A DNA stretch of 64,000 nt from Edaphobacter sp. 12200R-103 (GTDB lineage: Bacteria; Acidobacteriota; Terriglobia; Terriglobales; Acidobacteriaceae): the NCBI RefSeq assembly GCF_010093025.1, contig NZ_CP048114.1, positions 4,030,001-4,094,000 of the forward strand. Reading direction: 5' to 3'. Positions 1 to 8,807 of the stretch are shown piece after piece. Within the stretch, counting starts at the first letter, position 1. Each line of letters opens with the position of its first letter. The notes beneath the pieces are model-generated. The model did no database searches. It saw only the letters and a program-made list of their open reading frames with translations, and was not told the DNA's origin. The position numbers and the translations under genes were made by a program.

Positions 1-117
1 ACGAAGGTGCGACCGGCGTCGCGAGCCGTCCGCCCGGTTCGGTTCTTCAGATCCGGCAGGGGGCTGCGCCGGAATGGTAAGTGGGGTAACGTCTTGAGAT
101 GGATCTGTCTGCCGCAT
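1..117 (-). CDS. N-terminal part of an unidentified protein, cut by the window edge
   Basis: An ATG at 117 on the minus strand opens a frame of 39 codons that stays open to base 1. The peptide starts MRQTDPSQDV and is rich in Pro, Ser, Glu and Arg, which suits a disordered cytoplasmic N-terminus. It begins 29 bases after the lepB stop on the same strand, so it could be the next gene of that transcript. No clear Shine-Dalgarno is visible and the family cannot be recognised from this fragment. Confidence 0.4.
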   Translation of the reverse strand, partial: MRQTDPSQDVTPLTIPAQPPAGSEEPNRADGSRRRSHLR

Positions 118-146
118 GAGCGAAGGTGATAGAACCGGCTACCGGT

Positions 147-944
147 TTAGCGAACGATGTGAAATGTTCTGTTCCAGCGCGTCTGGTCAAAGATATGGAT
201 CAGGATGTGCCCCATAAAGGCCAGGCGCTGGCTGACGCTCTGTTTGTCGATCTGGTCGGCGGGTGTCTCAAACGACCAATAGACAAACATGGGTCGCCCT
301 ACAATGTTTTCGCGCGGAACAAAGCCCCAGTAGCGGCTGTCGAGCGAGTCAGGCCGGTTGTCGCCCATGGCAAAGACTTTGCCCGGAGGCACCACCAGGT
401 CTCCGTTCTGGATGTGATGTGGTAACTCGTACTGCCATGAAGCCGTTACCTGATACATCGGGTCTGGCGGAATGCTGGGAAAGTCGTCTCGATAAGGGTT
501 GAATGCGTCCTGCGGATCACCCTCCGACGAGGGCATGGCAGCGTAGGGCTCCTTCTGGGCCACCCCGTTGACGTAGACAACGCCATCGCGCAGATGAATA
601 TGGTCGCCGGGAAGTCCGATCGCCCGCTTAACCAGGAAGAGGTCCGGCTCACCGGGCTTCAGAAAGACGATGATGTCGCCGTGGCGCACATTGCGGTAAT
701 ACGTAAAAGGCGCCCAACTGGTGGGCGGCGCCAGCGAGACACGATCCACCAGCACATGGTCGCCAATCAGCAGCGTCTTCTCCATCGAAGCCGAGGGAAT
801 CTCGAAGTTCTGAAAGATAAAGGTCATCACGAAGAGGCCGACCGCAAGTACGCTCGCGATCGACGCCAGCGATTCAAGTGGAGTCTCAGTCTGCTCCGTC
901 TGCTTGACCGATTCTTCTCGTTCCACAGATTCCATCGTTTTCAT
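147..944 (-). CDS. lepB: Signal peptidase I
   Basis: Membrane-anchored serine/lysine protease that removes signal peptides from Sec and Tat substrates on the outer face of the inner membrane. From the chosen ATG (944) the protein has 265 residues. A membrane segment lies near residues 27-43. The box-B motif IPSASMEKTLLIGD carries the catalytic serine (S53), and VKRAIGLPGD carries the general-base lysine (K106). The conserved GDNRPDSLDSR block follows near the C-terminus. An in-frame start 153 bases upstream exists, but 944 is preferred: GGAGAAAG sits about 10 bases upstream and the extra N-terminus is not typical of the family. The window encodes many exported proteins that would be substrates. 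Confidence 0.95.
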   Translation of the reverse strand: MKTMESVEREESVKQTEQTETPLESLASIASVLAVGLFVMTFIFQNFEIPSASMEKTLLIGDHVLVDRVSLAPPTSWAPFTYYRNVRHGDIIVFLKPGEPDLFLVKRAIGLPGDHIHLRDGVVYVNGVAQKEPYAAMPSSEGDPQDAFNPYRDDFPSIPPDPMYQVTASWQYELPHHIQNGDLVVPPGKVFAMGDNRPDSLDSRYWGFVPRENIVGRPMFVYWSFETPADQIDKQSVSQRLAFMGHILIHIFDQTRWNRTFHIVR

Positions 945-1437
945 CAAAAAAGCTTTCTCCACAAATGTTCCCTTCAGTGTATCCCCGATGGAGCCGGAAA
1001 GTTGCAAAAACCGGGGTGGAAGGCTCGGAACGGCGGCCGAACGCCTCACTGGCTGAGACCCCGCCATGCAGCAGGACAAGAGGTTGGCCATTGCCATGGA
1101 TCTCTTAGTAAAGGTTCAATCCGTCGACCGGGGCAAAGCCGGAGTTTGCAACCTGCAGGAGTTTCTCCAGGAGCGAGGAAGATGATTGAAGGGATACTGG
1201 AGCGAGGGGCAGCGGCAGCCCATGCAGTGCCAGTGAAGCCAAGAAAATCGCGTCTCAGCAGAACGGCCTCTTCCTGCAAAGAACAACCCGCGCCGAAGAG
1301 TATACTCACGGACCTGGATGAGACTTTCCTGTGATCCCGCGGGCAGCAGATAGGTCATCTGTCCGTTTGACGACTGGGATCAATTGCGTAGAGTGGATCG
1401 AAAATCCAAACAACAGAATCTTTGGGAGACAAGCACG
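945..1437. other. Divergent intergenic region (lepB / SelA-like gene)
   Basis: About 490 bases between divergent genes, expected to hold both promoters. No convincing -35/-10 pair stands out. One small plus-strand frame (1182-1334, 50 codons, MIEGILERGA start) has a GGAGCGAGGA stretch just upstream. Its composition is Ala/Arg/Ser rich and matches no family I know, so I do not call it a gene. Confidence 0.5.
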
Positions 1438-3084
1438 ATGGCGGAAAAGAGGATCTGGTCGCGCCGTGAAATTTTGAAGCAAACGGGATTCATCTCAGCA
1501 GCAGGGGCGGCGGGTGCAATCGCTCCAGGCTTGGAAGCAGTGGCTGCTCCTTTAAAGGATACGAAGCCCGGTTCTCTGAAGGCCGGACAGATCCTGACAA
1601 AGGACCAGGTTCCGTTTACCGATGGCGATTTCTCTGACAACCTGTACACGCGCATCGGCGTACGGCCGCTGATCAACTGTCGTGGAACCATTACGGCCAT
1701 CAGCGGATCGACCTCGCTGCCCGAGGTCAAGCAGGCTATGTACAACGCCTCGCTCTATCATGTTCGCCTGGACGAGATGATGGAGGCGCTCGGTGCCGAG
1801 TTTGCCAAACTGAGCGGAGCGGAGTGGGGTGTCGCCACCACCGGAACAGCGGCTGCGACCTGTCTTGCGACCGTGGCCTGCATCGCGGGAACGGACGTAG
1901 AAAAATCCCAGGCCCTTCCTTATATCAAGAAGAAGGACCAGGTCGTCATTCCCAAGACCTCGCGCAACCCCTATGACATCGGAGTACGGATGTGCGGGGT
2001 CGAGATAGTGGAGTTCTCCTCCCCTGAGGAACTGCGACAGAAGATCAGCGATCGCACGGCGATGATGTATATCCTCGCCAATCCCAGGTGGGACAACACC
2101 CCCATGAGTACAAAGAACCTGGCGGCGATTGCCAAAGAACATGGGGTTCCGGTCTTTGTGGATGCGGCAGCGACGGAGTTGGATCTCCCGAACCCGCATA
2201 TCGAGGCAGGCGCGGACCTGGTGGCGTACTCCGGCGGCAAGAACATGCGTGGACCGCAGTCCTCCGGTCTGCTGATCGGAAAGAAAGACCTGTGCAAGGC
2301 GGCCTACTTCCAGGGAGCGCCGCACCATAACTATGGCCGCGCCATGAAGATCAGCAAGGAAGAGGCGATGGGCCTGCTGGCCGCCGTGCAGATGTGGCGC
2401 AAGCGCGATCACGAGGCCGAGCAGAAGATGTGGATGGGCTGGGCACAGTCCATCGCGGATCGTATGCAGGGCCTGCCTTCCGTGAAGGCGACGGCCCATC
2501 CCGCGACTCCGAAAGGGACGATCGATCGCAGTCCGGGCGTGCGCATCTCCTGGGATGCCAACGTCGTCGGCATCACCGGAACCGAGATGGTCAAGCTGCT
2601 GGACGAGGGAACTCCCCGCATCGTGCTGGGAGGGACGGGGACTCGTCCGGACCACATGGAGAGCTCGGTCTCGATCAACGTCTATATCATGACCCCGGCC
2701 GAGATAAAGATCGTCGCGGACACAATCTACAAGCACCTCAAGAATCCGCCGCACTTTGAGAACCCGGTCGTCCCGACGGGAACCCCTGCATCCGTGGCGG
2801 GAACCTGGGCGGTCACGATCCATTACCTGCGCGGCACGGGCGAACAGCAGTTTGTCCTGAAGCAGGATGGCAACACCGTCACCGGCGATCAGCATGGCGA
2901 GATTTACAACACGACCATGTCGGGAGAGGTCCATGCCAACGAAATTGCGCTAACCAGCGTACTGCCGGTTACCGGTTACCCGCTGACCTGCCACTTTACG
3001 GGCAAGGTAGACGGCAATCGAATGTCGGGAACAGTGACTCTGGCCGAATATGGCACGGTAGAGTGGGAGGCTGTGCGGGCGTAG
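1438..3084 (+). CDS. Tat-exported SelA/DgaE-like PLP-dependent enzyme with C-terminal beta domain
   Basis: 548-residue fold-type I PLP protein of the SelA / D-glucosaminate-6-phosphate ammonia-lyase branch. Residues 7-30 look like a Tat signal (WSRREILKQTGF followed by an Ala/Gly-rich segment). The catalytic core spans about 60-430. VDAAATE (D242) is the usual cofactor-nitrogen partner and YSGGKNMRGPQ holds the Schiff-base lysine (K268). About 100 further residues (450-548) form an alternating, Gly/Thr-rich segment beginning SVAGTWAVTIHY that looks like a small beta-barrel and is not part of the SelA fold. The start at 1438 has GGGAG upstream; an earlier in-frame codon at 1384 would bury the Tat motif. 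The gene is followed by an intrinsic terminator. The substrate is unknown; a periplasmic amino-sugar or amino-acid lyase is only an inference. Confidence 0.8.
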   Translation: MAEKRIWSRREILKQTGFISAAGAAGAIAPGLEAVAAPLKDTKPGSLKAGQILTKDQVPFTDGDFSDNLYTRIGVRPLINCRGTITAISGSTSLPEVKQAMYNASLYHVRLDEMMEALGAEFAKLSGAEWGVATTGTAAATCLATVACIAGTDVEKSQALPYIKKKDQVVIPKTSRNPYDIGVRMCGVEIVEFSSPEELRQKISDRTAMMYILANPRWDNTPMSTKNLAAIAKEHGVPVFVDAAATELDLPNPHIEAGADLVAYSGGKNMRGPQSSGLLIGKKDLCKAAYFQGAPHHNYGRAMKISKEEAMGLLAAVQMWRKRDHEAEQKMWMGWAQSIADRMQGLPSVKATAHPATPKGTIDRSPGVRISWDANVVGITGTEMVKLLDEGTPRIVLGGTGTRPDHMESSVSINVYIMTPAEIKIVADTIYKHLKNPPHFENPVVPTGTPASVAGTWAVTIHYLRGTGEQQFVLKQDGNTVTGDQHGEIYNTTMSGEVHANEIALTSVLPVTGYPLTCHFTGKVDGNRMSGTVTLAEYGTVEWEAVRA

Positions 3085-3130
3085 GTAGGGCTCCACGCGA
3101 CGAAGCGTTTCTGTTGTCGAAGTTGACTTA

Positions 3131-3161
3131 GGGCATGGCGAAAGCCGTGCCCTTTGCTTTT
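3131..3161 (+). terminator. Intrinsic terminator after the SelA-like gene
   Basis: A 9-bp stem (3131-3139 with 3144-3152, one G-U pair) closes a GAAA tetraloop and is followed directly by TTTGCTTTT. Confidence 0.85.
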
Positions 3162-3244
3162 CGGGCTTGGCAGCGCCAGGATTTCTTCTGTTCGCCTCCT
3201 TCGGAGGTGCGCTATAGTGTTGCGCACTCCCCGAGGAACGCAAT

Positions 3245-4150
3245 ATGCGCGCTGCATGGCAGGCACGATGGCGTGGGTACGGCATGATCCTGGTTGCGGG
3301 TCTGGCCTTTGCAACCGTTTCTGCGGGCTGCGCCAAACAGCAGCCGATGGAGGAACCGGAAGCGCAGCGGGCTCCGGCAGCGGCCGCAGATGCGGCCGAG
3401 GCCAGGAAAGAGGCGGTGGAGAAAGAAGCGGCAGACAGGAAAAAGGCCGCAGCGGAGAAGGAGGCCGCGATCAAACAGGCCGCAGGTGGGGCCGGGAATG
3501 GCTCGGCTGCCGGGCCGGCCGCTGTGCATAAGCCCATTCAGCACAACAAGCCTACCCTTGCTCCGCTGCCGGATCAGCCACCCGCTACAGCCGAAGAGAA
3601 GCTGGAAGCGGCCGTGAGGCACCTCAGGGTAGGTGGCCTGGCGTACAGCTTTCCCGAAACCATGAAGACGGGACAACAGGACGATGTCGTCGCCAGCATC
3701 GGCTCCGATAAGGTCACGGCCGCAGCGCTACAGGCGCATGTCGCTGCTGCTGAACCGGGGCAGGCTGTCAATCTGGAGCAGACCCCGATTACCACGAAGA
3801 TGAAGATGACGCTGACGAGTGCGGACTTCGACATTACTCCACAGAGCTCTGAGGAACAGATGGTAGTGGGGACCACACCTACAACGTGGCGATGGACGGT
3901 CGCGCCGAAACATTCAGGAGAATTGCATCTGCATCTAGCGGCAATCATTGAGCTTGAGAATCTGCAACAGGACTTCACCACCGTAGACCGGGACGTGGCC
4001 GTGCAGGTAGACCCGCTCAATGCGGTGGAGACGTTTATCGAGAACAACTGGCAGTGGCTGCTGAGCGGCAGTGGAGGTGTCGCGGTGGTAGGCACGGTGT
4101 GGGGTTTCTTCCGGCGCAAGAAGACGTCGGAAGACAAGGACCCCGTGTGA
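3245..4150 (+). CDS. Lipoprotein with Ala/Lys/Glu helix and C-terminal membrane anchor
   Basis: 301 residues. The N-terminus has a lipobox ending TVSAGC (Cys29), so it should be lipidated after export. Residues 35-90 are a charged Ala/Glu/Lys-rich stretch likely to form a helix or coiled coil. Residues 110-260 are a globular part with a TWRWTVAPKHSGEL motif. I associate that motif with a beta-rich region that precedes a C-terminal membrane helix in several bacterial multidomain proteins. Residues 262-290 (NNWQWLLSGSGGVAVVG, then FFRRKK) look like a membrane helix with a basic tail. Lipid anchor plus C-terminal helix in one chain is odd. Function unknown. GAGGAACG lies upstream of the ATG. Confidence 0.75.
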   Translation: MRAAWQARWRGYGMILVAGLAFATVSAGCAKQQPMEEPEAQRAPAAAADAAEARKEAVEKEAADRKKAAAEKEAAIKQAAGGAGNGSAAGPAAVHKPIQHNKPTLAPLPDQPPATAEEKLEAAVRHLRVGGLAYSFPETMKTGQQDDVVASIGSDKVTAAALQAHVAAAEPGQAVNLEQTPITTKMKMTLTSADFDITPQSSEEQMVVGTTPTTWRWTVAPKHSGELHLHLAAIIELENLQQDFTTVDRDVAVQVDPLNAVETFIENNWQWLLSGSGGVAVVGTVWGFFRRKKTSEDKDPV

Positions 4151-4254
4151 GAGAAGGCCTGCGGCGACCGGAGGGAGTGCGGATCGACGAAGCTGCCGGG
4201 CCGTGCTGCTGACGCTGGTTGTGGTGTAATCTGGCCGTTAGCAGGACGGTTTTT

Positions 4255-5415
4255 ATGGTGGAGATCGGGCAGAGAGTGCGGGCGCTAACGCGAAGGGTTT
4301 TGTGGGTCTGTCTTGCGGGCGCAACTGTCTCCTGCTGGGCCCAGGGTGCGAAGACGATGCTGGTAGAGCCCCCGGCTCCGCTGCTCCCGCAGCAGGTGGG
4401 CGACTGGGTTCGCCAGGATGGTAGCGTCGCGTCTGATTCAGACAGGGATCAGACGCTCCCCGCAATCATGAATGAGGATGGTCTGAAGCACAGTGAGCAG
4501 GCTGTCTATCGCCTGGGAAGTTCCGGGCCGAACGTAAAGGTGACGGCGCGTCAGTTTGTGGACGCAACGGGAGCGCACGCGGCCTACGACTATCTGAAGA
4601 GACCGTCCTCGGTTTATCGCGGCGTGGGGATCGGCGACGAAACCAGCCAGAACGGAGACCGCTACCTCTATCGCAGCGGGACCAGCGTGGTGGAGGCTGA
4701 AGGGCAGCACAGCCCGAAGGTCGAGGCGCTGCTGAACCGCATCCAGGTCGGCCTGCCCAAGGTCGGAGGGCCGAAAGGAATCGCACCGGGCCTCCCGACG
4801 TTACTGCCGGCGAAGGGGCTGGAGCGGGATTCGGTGAAGTACGCACTCGGCCCAGTGAGTTACGGCGCAATGGGCGGCGTGTTACCGGGATCGATCCTTG
4901 GCTTCGATAAAGCTGCCGAGGCTCTGACGGCAAAGTACATGGGCAGGGGCAAGCTGACGATGCTCCTTTATCCCACGCCAGAGATCGCCGGCGGCCGGCT
5001 GCGAGCCATTGAGCAGGAGATCCACAAGGAAGGCAAGTCAGCTGGAACGGTGGTAATGCGGCGTGCGGGGAATCTCCTGATCCTCACGACGGGGGGCTGG
5101 GAGATGGCGGAGGCGAAGGCGCTGGTGCAGAGCATCCATCCGCGCATGGAGGTGACATGGAATAAGCCGATGCCTCCGGAGTTCCACACAGAGGTTCGGA
5201 AGACCTATAGCCTGCTGGCCAGCATTGCCATCTTTTGTGGCTTCGGTGCACTGGCTGCCGTGGTTTTGGGGCTTTCTCTGGGAGCAGGCAGGGCGGCGAT
5301 CCGTGTTCTGCAGGGCAAGCCTGCAGCGACCGAGCCGGAGTTTCTGCGGATCGATTTGAGCGGGGCGCCCGCGCCCATCCGAATGGAAGGGCAGGGCAAC
5401 GGAGCCAAGGGTTGA
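4255..5415 (+). CDS. DUF6599-type exported protein with C-terminal membrane helix
   Basis: 386 residues from the ATG at 4255, which directly begins a signal peptide (basic MVEIGQRVRALTRR, hydrophobic core, cut near CWAQG). The motif LLPQQVGDWVRQ followed by a YRLGSSGPNVKVTARQFVDA segment resembles acidobacterial DUF6599 proteins. Near residues 315-345 a hydrophobic stretch (LLASIAIFCGFGALAAVV) would anchor the C-terminus in the membrane. An earlier frame-open codon at 4219 is less likely because it lengthens the n-region. The function of the family is not known to me. It stands alone between a lipoprotein gene and a long intergenic region. Confidence 0.75.
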   Translation: MVEIGQRVRALTRRVLWVCLAGATVSCWAQGAKTMLVEPPAPLLPQQVGDWVRQDGSVASDSDRDQTLPAIMNEDGLKHSEQAVYRLGSSGPNVKVTARQFVDATGAHAAYDYLKRPSSVYRGVGIGDETSQNGDRYLYRSGTSVVEAEGQHSPKVEALLNRIQVGLPKVGGPKGIAPGLPTLLPAKGLERDSVKYALGPVSYGAMGGVLPGSILGFDKAAEALTAKYMGRGKLTMLLYPTPEIAGGRLRAIEQEIHKEGKSAGTVVMRRAGNLLILTTGGWEMAEAKALVQSIHPRMEVTWNKPMPPEFHTEVRKTYSLLASIAIFCGFGALAAVVLGLSLGAGRAAIRVLQGKPAATEPEFLRIDLSGAPAPIRMEGQGNGAKG

Positions 5416-5879
5416 GAAAATCGCCCCGGGAAAATGCACCAGGGAGTGTGCAGGCGATACCCTAAGCTTCTGATTCGAAGATTGTTTGGTTCAGGGATTG
5501 AGTCTGTAAAGCGAACAAATGACGAATATGGAGCGACATGTTATCGATTTGATAACGGGTATAAACCTTTGAAAAAGGATGGCTTGCGGTTTTACGGTTT
5601 AAACCTTGACACGTCATTTTGCCAAACATAGTATTTCGCCAGAAAGTTCTGATGGCTTTGCCTCCGTTGGAACTATTCTCCCTAACGAAGAGGCCGCCCT
5701 GTTGCCGGGCGGCCTCTTCACGTCTCCAACCAGGATGGAAAAAATCAACGGTTCCTGCCTGGGCACGGCCTTGCCATGCCTGAAATTATGGTTCCCGCTA
5801 ATGGTGGGGAGAAGAGCGCTGACGAAAAAAATGCTGATCATGCTAGGTTTAGCTGATGTTGGTAAAAGAGGTTAGACCA
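5416..5879. other. Intergenic region with strong hairpin
   Basis: About 460 bases, AT-richer than the flanking genes. It contains a perfect 13-bp inverted repeat (5687-5699 with 5707-5719, 7-base loop). No T-run follows on either strand, so it may stop transcription weakly or have another role. No gene is visible. The part nearest 5880 should hold the GH28 promoter. Confidence 0.6.
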
Positions 5880-7319
5880 ATGAGGTTTCGTATAGGCTTG
5901 CTTGGGATTGTTCTGGCGGTGGCGGGTGCAGCGGGAGCCCAGGATACTCGCAGAGTCATGGAGCCGAAGATCCCGCGTGCCTGTACAAAGCTGAAGGCCG
6001 AGTTGCGCTCTGTGAACAATAGCATCGCTGAAGCGGATGAGACGAAGCTGGATACGGAGAGAATTCAGAAGGCTCTGGACCGCTGCAAGCCGGGAAGAGC
6101 CGTTGAGCTGACGATGTCGCGAGGACGGGATGCGTTCCTGACCGGGCCGCTTGAGATGCGCACAGGCGTGACGCTGCTGGTGGACAAGGGCGTGACGCTG
6201 TTCGGCTCACGCGATGCCGCGCTATACGAGATGAAGGGTGAAGGAGCGCCAACGCATCTGTGCGGAACGATAGCGACAGGGACATTGCCTGCAGTGTTTC
6301 CTGCTCCGCAGCACCCTGCACCGGCGCACGGAGGATGCCGCCCGCTGATCGGCATCAGCAATGCGAAGGATGTCGGCATCATGGGCGATGGCGTGATCGA
6401 CGGTCGCGGTTACGCGAAGATCCTGAACAAGGACTATAGCTGGTGGCAGCTGGCCCGCAGGGCGGAGCCGAAGAACGAGCACTACTTCAATCCGCGGATG
6501 ATTGTGGCCTCGCATGCCGATGGCCTGGTGCTGTATCGGATTACGCTGCATAACTCGACGAACTTTCATGTGAGTGTGAATCAGACTAATGGTTTTACTG
6601 CCTGGGGAGTGCATCTGCTGACCCCGACAGTTCGCGGGACCGATGCGCGAAACACGGACGGGATCGATCCTGGTGGTTCGACGAACATTACAGTTGCGCA
6701 CAGCTGGATCGATAACGGCGACGACAATATCGCCATCAAGACGGGTGTCTCGCACATGAGCGTGATCGACAACCACTTCTACTCGGGCCATGGGATGTCG
6801 ATTGGAAGCGAGACATATACGGGACAGAGGTTTGTTCTGGTCGATGGCCTGACCGAGGACCACACAACGAGCGGTATCCGTATCAAGAGCAACGTCACTC
6901 GAGGCGGATCGGTCCACGATCTGACGTATCGGAACATCTGCATGCGGGATGTGAAGAACCCGATTGCGATCAGTCCTTATTACACGAACCAGACGACGGA
7001 GCCGTTTGAAGACCCGAAGTATAAGGGCGACCGGATTCCCGACTACAAGGCGATCACACTCCAGAATGTGACGAGTACGACGGACGGCGATGTTCTAATT
7101 GCTGGTCTGCAGGGGCATACGACGCAGGTGACGTTCGATAACGTCCGCGTGGAGGACATCTCGCCCATGCAGGTGCATGGCCATTTTGCGACGGTGACGC
7201 TGGGGCCGGGTGGAACCAATATCGACTTTAGCGGAACTGATATTAAGGTGGTGTCTCCTACGGCTCCGAAGCAGGTTGCTCCTTATAGCTGCGAGGGGAA
7301 GTTTGTTCCTATGCAGTGA
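5880..7319 (+). CDS. GH28 polygalacturonase-family glycoside hydrolase
   Basis: 479-residue secreted right-handed beta-helix hydrolase acting on pectin or related uronans. A signal peptide covers residues 1-21 (hydrophobic core, cut after AGA). GH28 signatures are all present: NTDGID (258-263), the catalytic pair DD (281-282), GHG (303-305) and RIK (334-336). AGAGG sits before the ATG at 5880; a start 24 bases earlier is possible but adds an unsuitable acidic residue before the signal. It is a single gene with the galactonate cluster 14 kb away, so any link between pectin breakdown and that pathway is indirect. Confidence 0.92.
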   Translation: MRFRIGLLGIVLAVAGAAGAQDTRRVMEPKIPRACTKLKAELRSVNNSIAEADETKLDTERIQKALDRCKPGRAVELTMSRGRDAFLTGPLEMRTGVTLLVDKGVTLFGSRDAALYEMKGEGAPTHLCGTIATGTLPAVFPAPQHPAPAHGGCRPLIGISNAKDVGIMGDGVIDGRGYAKILNKDYSWWQLARRAEPKNEHYFNPRMIVASHADGLVLYRITLHNSTNFHVSVNQTNGFTAWGVHLLTPTVRGTDARNTDGIDPGGSTNITVAHSWIDNGDDNIAIKTGVSHMSVIDNHFYSGHGMSIGSETYTGQRFVLVDGLTEDHTTSGIRIKSNVTRGGSVHDLTYRNICMRDVKNPIAISPYYTNQTTEPFEDPKYKGDRIPDYKAITLQNVTSTTDGDVLIAGLQGHTTQVTFDNVRVEDISPMQVHGHFATVTLGPGGTNIDFSGTDIKVVSPTAPKQVAPYSCEGKFVPMQ

Positions 7320-7384
7320 GCGTTGGGTCTGGTCAGACTTCGTGTCCCTGAGTGCGGTCCGGGTTCGAGCGGAATACAGGGATT

Positions 7385-7407
7385 CTTCGCTACGCTCAGA
7401 ATGACAC
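7385..7407. repeat. Short dispersed repeat, copy A
   Basis: The motif CTTCGCTACGCTCAGAATGA recurs with a small insertion at 11003-11038. Both copies lie just downstream of genes. Such sequences are common intergenic repeats in Acidobacteriota and often cause spurious SERSEES-type peptide calls. Confidence 0.6.
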
Positions 7408-7525
7408 TTTTGTGGGGAATGGGACGACTGACTGCTATATCCAAACCGATTGCTATATCCAATCGGCCGCAAATGATGCATCTCCGAAACGACCACGGAT
7501 TTGGAGATGTTATGGGGAATACTGC

Positions 7526-8764
7526 CTAGAGCTGAAGCCTAAGCCTGAACCGTGTGAGCACTGCCGCAATCGCGATGATAAAGCCGGTGAAGACGACGGC
7601 GCGAAGGACACCCGGCATTCCCCAGGCGAAGTGGGTTCGAAACCACGTGATGTGGAGTGACCGGATGGCGAAGTACCACAGATCCGGGAGCAGATAGGTG
7701 AGCAGGGTATTTGCGCCTGCGGGACGGGTAAAGGCAGCCCAGCGAGTGTGGCGCTGAACGTCGCAGATCCAGTAGAGCAGCGTGAAGAGGAGGATGCTGG
7801 ACCCAACGCAGTACAGGCTCCAGGTGGGCGTCGCGCGAATTTTTGAGATTCCGAGTGGAGTGAGCAGGTATGCCGCGATAAGGGTGACTGCGGCAAAGGC
7901 GAGTGCGGCCAGTATCCTGGAGCGGACGGTGGGCCAGTGGCGGCTTTGTTGACCGACGAAGATAGTCGAGGTGGCTACGCCTGCCATCGCGATCAGCGTG
8001 TGGGATCCATTGCTGAAAGGCCAGAGATAAAGGCCAACGCGGTGAGGAAATTCGATCCAGTGAGCGGAGCAGAGAGCACAGAAGGTGGTGAGCGGGATAA
8101 GCCAGAGGAACGACGCCCATCGCCAGCGGCGGGTAGGAATGTAGAGAAGACAACTGGTGAGATAGGCGAATCCGAGTAAACCAAGAATCTCGGGATACGA
8201 GGTACTGATCCAGGCGGCGCCGCCGTCCTTGAGGGTTCGCCGGAAGATGGCGAACATCGCGATCATGAGCACGAGTCCAGCGATGCGGAGCGCTTTGACT
8301 AGAGTTTTGCCGGTTTCGGGCTGCGGATAGACCATCCAGAAGAGAATGGCTCCAAGCAGGGCCAGGATGGCCCAGACGCTCGGAGGCATATGGATCAGTG
8401 CAGGATCTCCGGCACTGGCGTTAGCGAGGATGAGGCCGAGGACAAGCAGCGAGAGCGAGCGCAGGAGGATGTGGCCCCAGAGCCGGCGGTGGGAAGGGTC
8501 TTTGCTGAGGCGTCGCTCCGTCGCGAGTGGAATGGCCATGCCGAGGATGAAGAGGAAGGCCGGAAAGACCATGTCGACGTAGGTCATGGCATCGACCCGG
8601 CCAGGAGCGTGATAGTTCCACCAGGGAAGGCCCTTCACGGACGCAAGCTCGTTGACGAAGATCATCAGGATCATGGTGAGGCCGCGAAAGACGTCGATGG
8701 AGACGACGCGCGGAGCCTGGACCGTCGTGGCTGCTGTCTGGGTGCCCAGTTGAGCGCTGGCCAT
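7526..8764 (-). CDS. DUF5009 / heparan-alpha-glucosaminide acetyltransferase-like membrane protein
   Basis: 412 residues with about ten hydrophobic segments. The N-terminal motif VSIDVFRGLTMILMIFVNE followed by MTYVDMVFPAFLFILGMAIP is the hallmark of the NagX/DUF5009 group of acyltransferases, which move acetyl groups across the inner membrane to glucosamine-type sugars. GAGGAGG precedes the ATG at 8764. It lies 43 bases downstream of the chitinase gene on the same strand, so the two may be co-transcribed; a role in processing chitin-derived amino sugars would fit. A paralogue sits at 26391-27575. Confidence 0.85.
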   Translation of the reverse strand: MASAQLGTQTAATTVQAPRVVSIDVFRGLTMILMIFVNELASVKGLPWWNYHAPGRVDAMTYVDMVFPAFLFILGMAIPLATERRLSKDPSHRRLWGHILLRSLSLLVLGLILANASAGDPALIHMPPSVWAILALLGAILFWMVYPQPETGKTLVKALRIAGLVLMIAMFAIFRRTLKDGGAAWISTSYPEILGLLGFAYLTSCLLYIPTRRWRWASFLWLIPLTTFCALCSAHWIEFPHRVGLYLWPFSNGSHTLIAMAGVATSTIFVGQQSRHWPTVRSRILAALAFAAVTLIAAYLLTPLGISKIRATPTWSLYCVGSSILLFTLLYWICDVQRHTRWAAFTRPAGANTLLTYLLPDLWYFAIRSLHITWFRTHFAWGMPGVLRAVVFTGFIIAIAAVLTRFRLRLQL

Positions 8765-8807
8765 GGACCTGATCCTCCTCGTGGATGGGGCTGCAGTACA
8801 GTACTGT

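Noticed and set aside
1552-2934. 460-codon antisense frame opposite the SelA-like gene
   Set aside because: GC-rich codon periodicity leaves the opposite frame open; the plus-strand protein has clear PLP motifs and a Tat signal.
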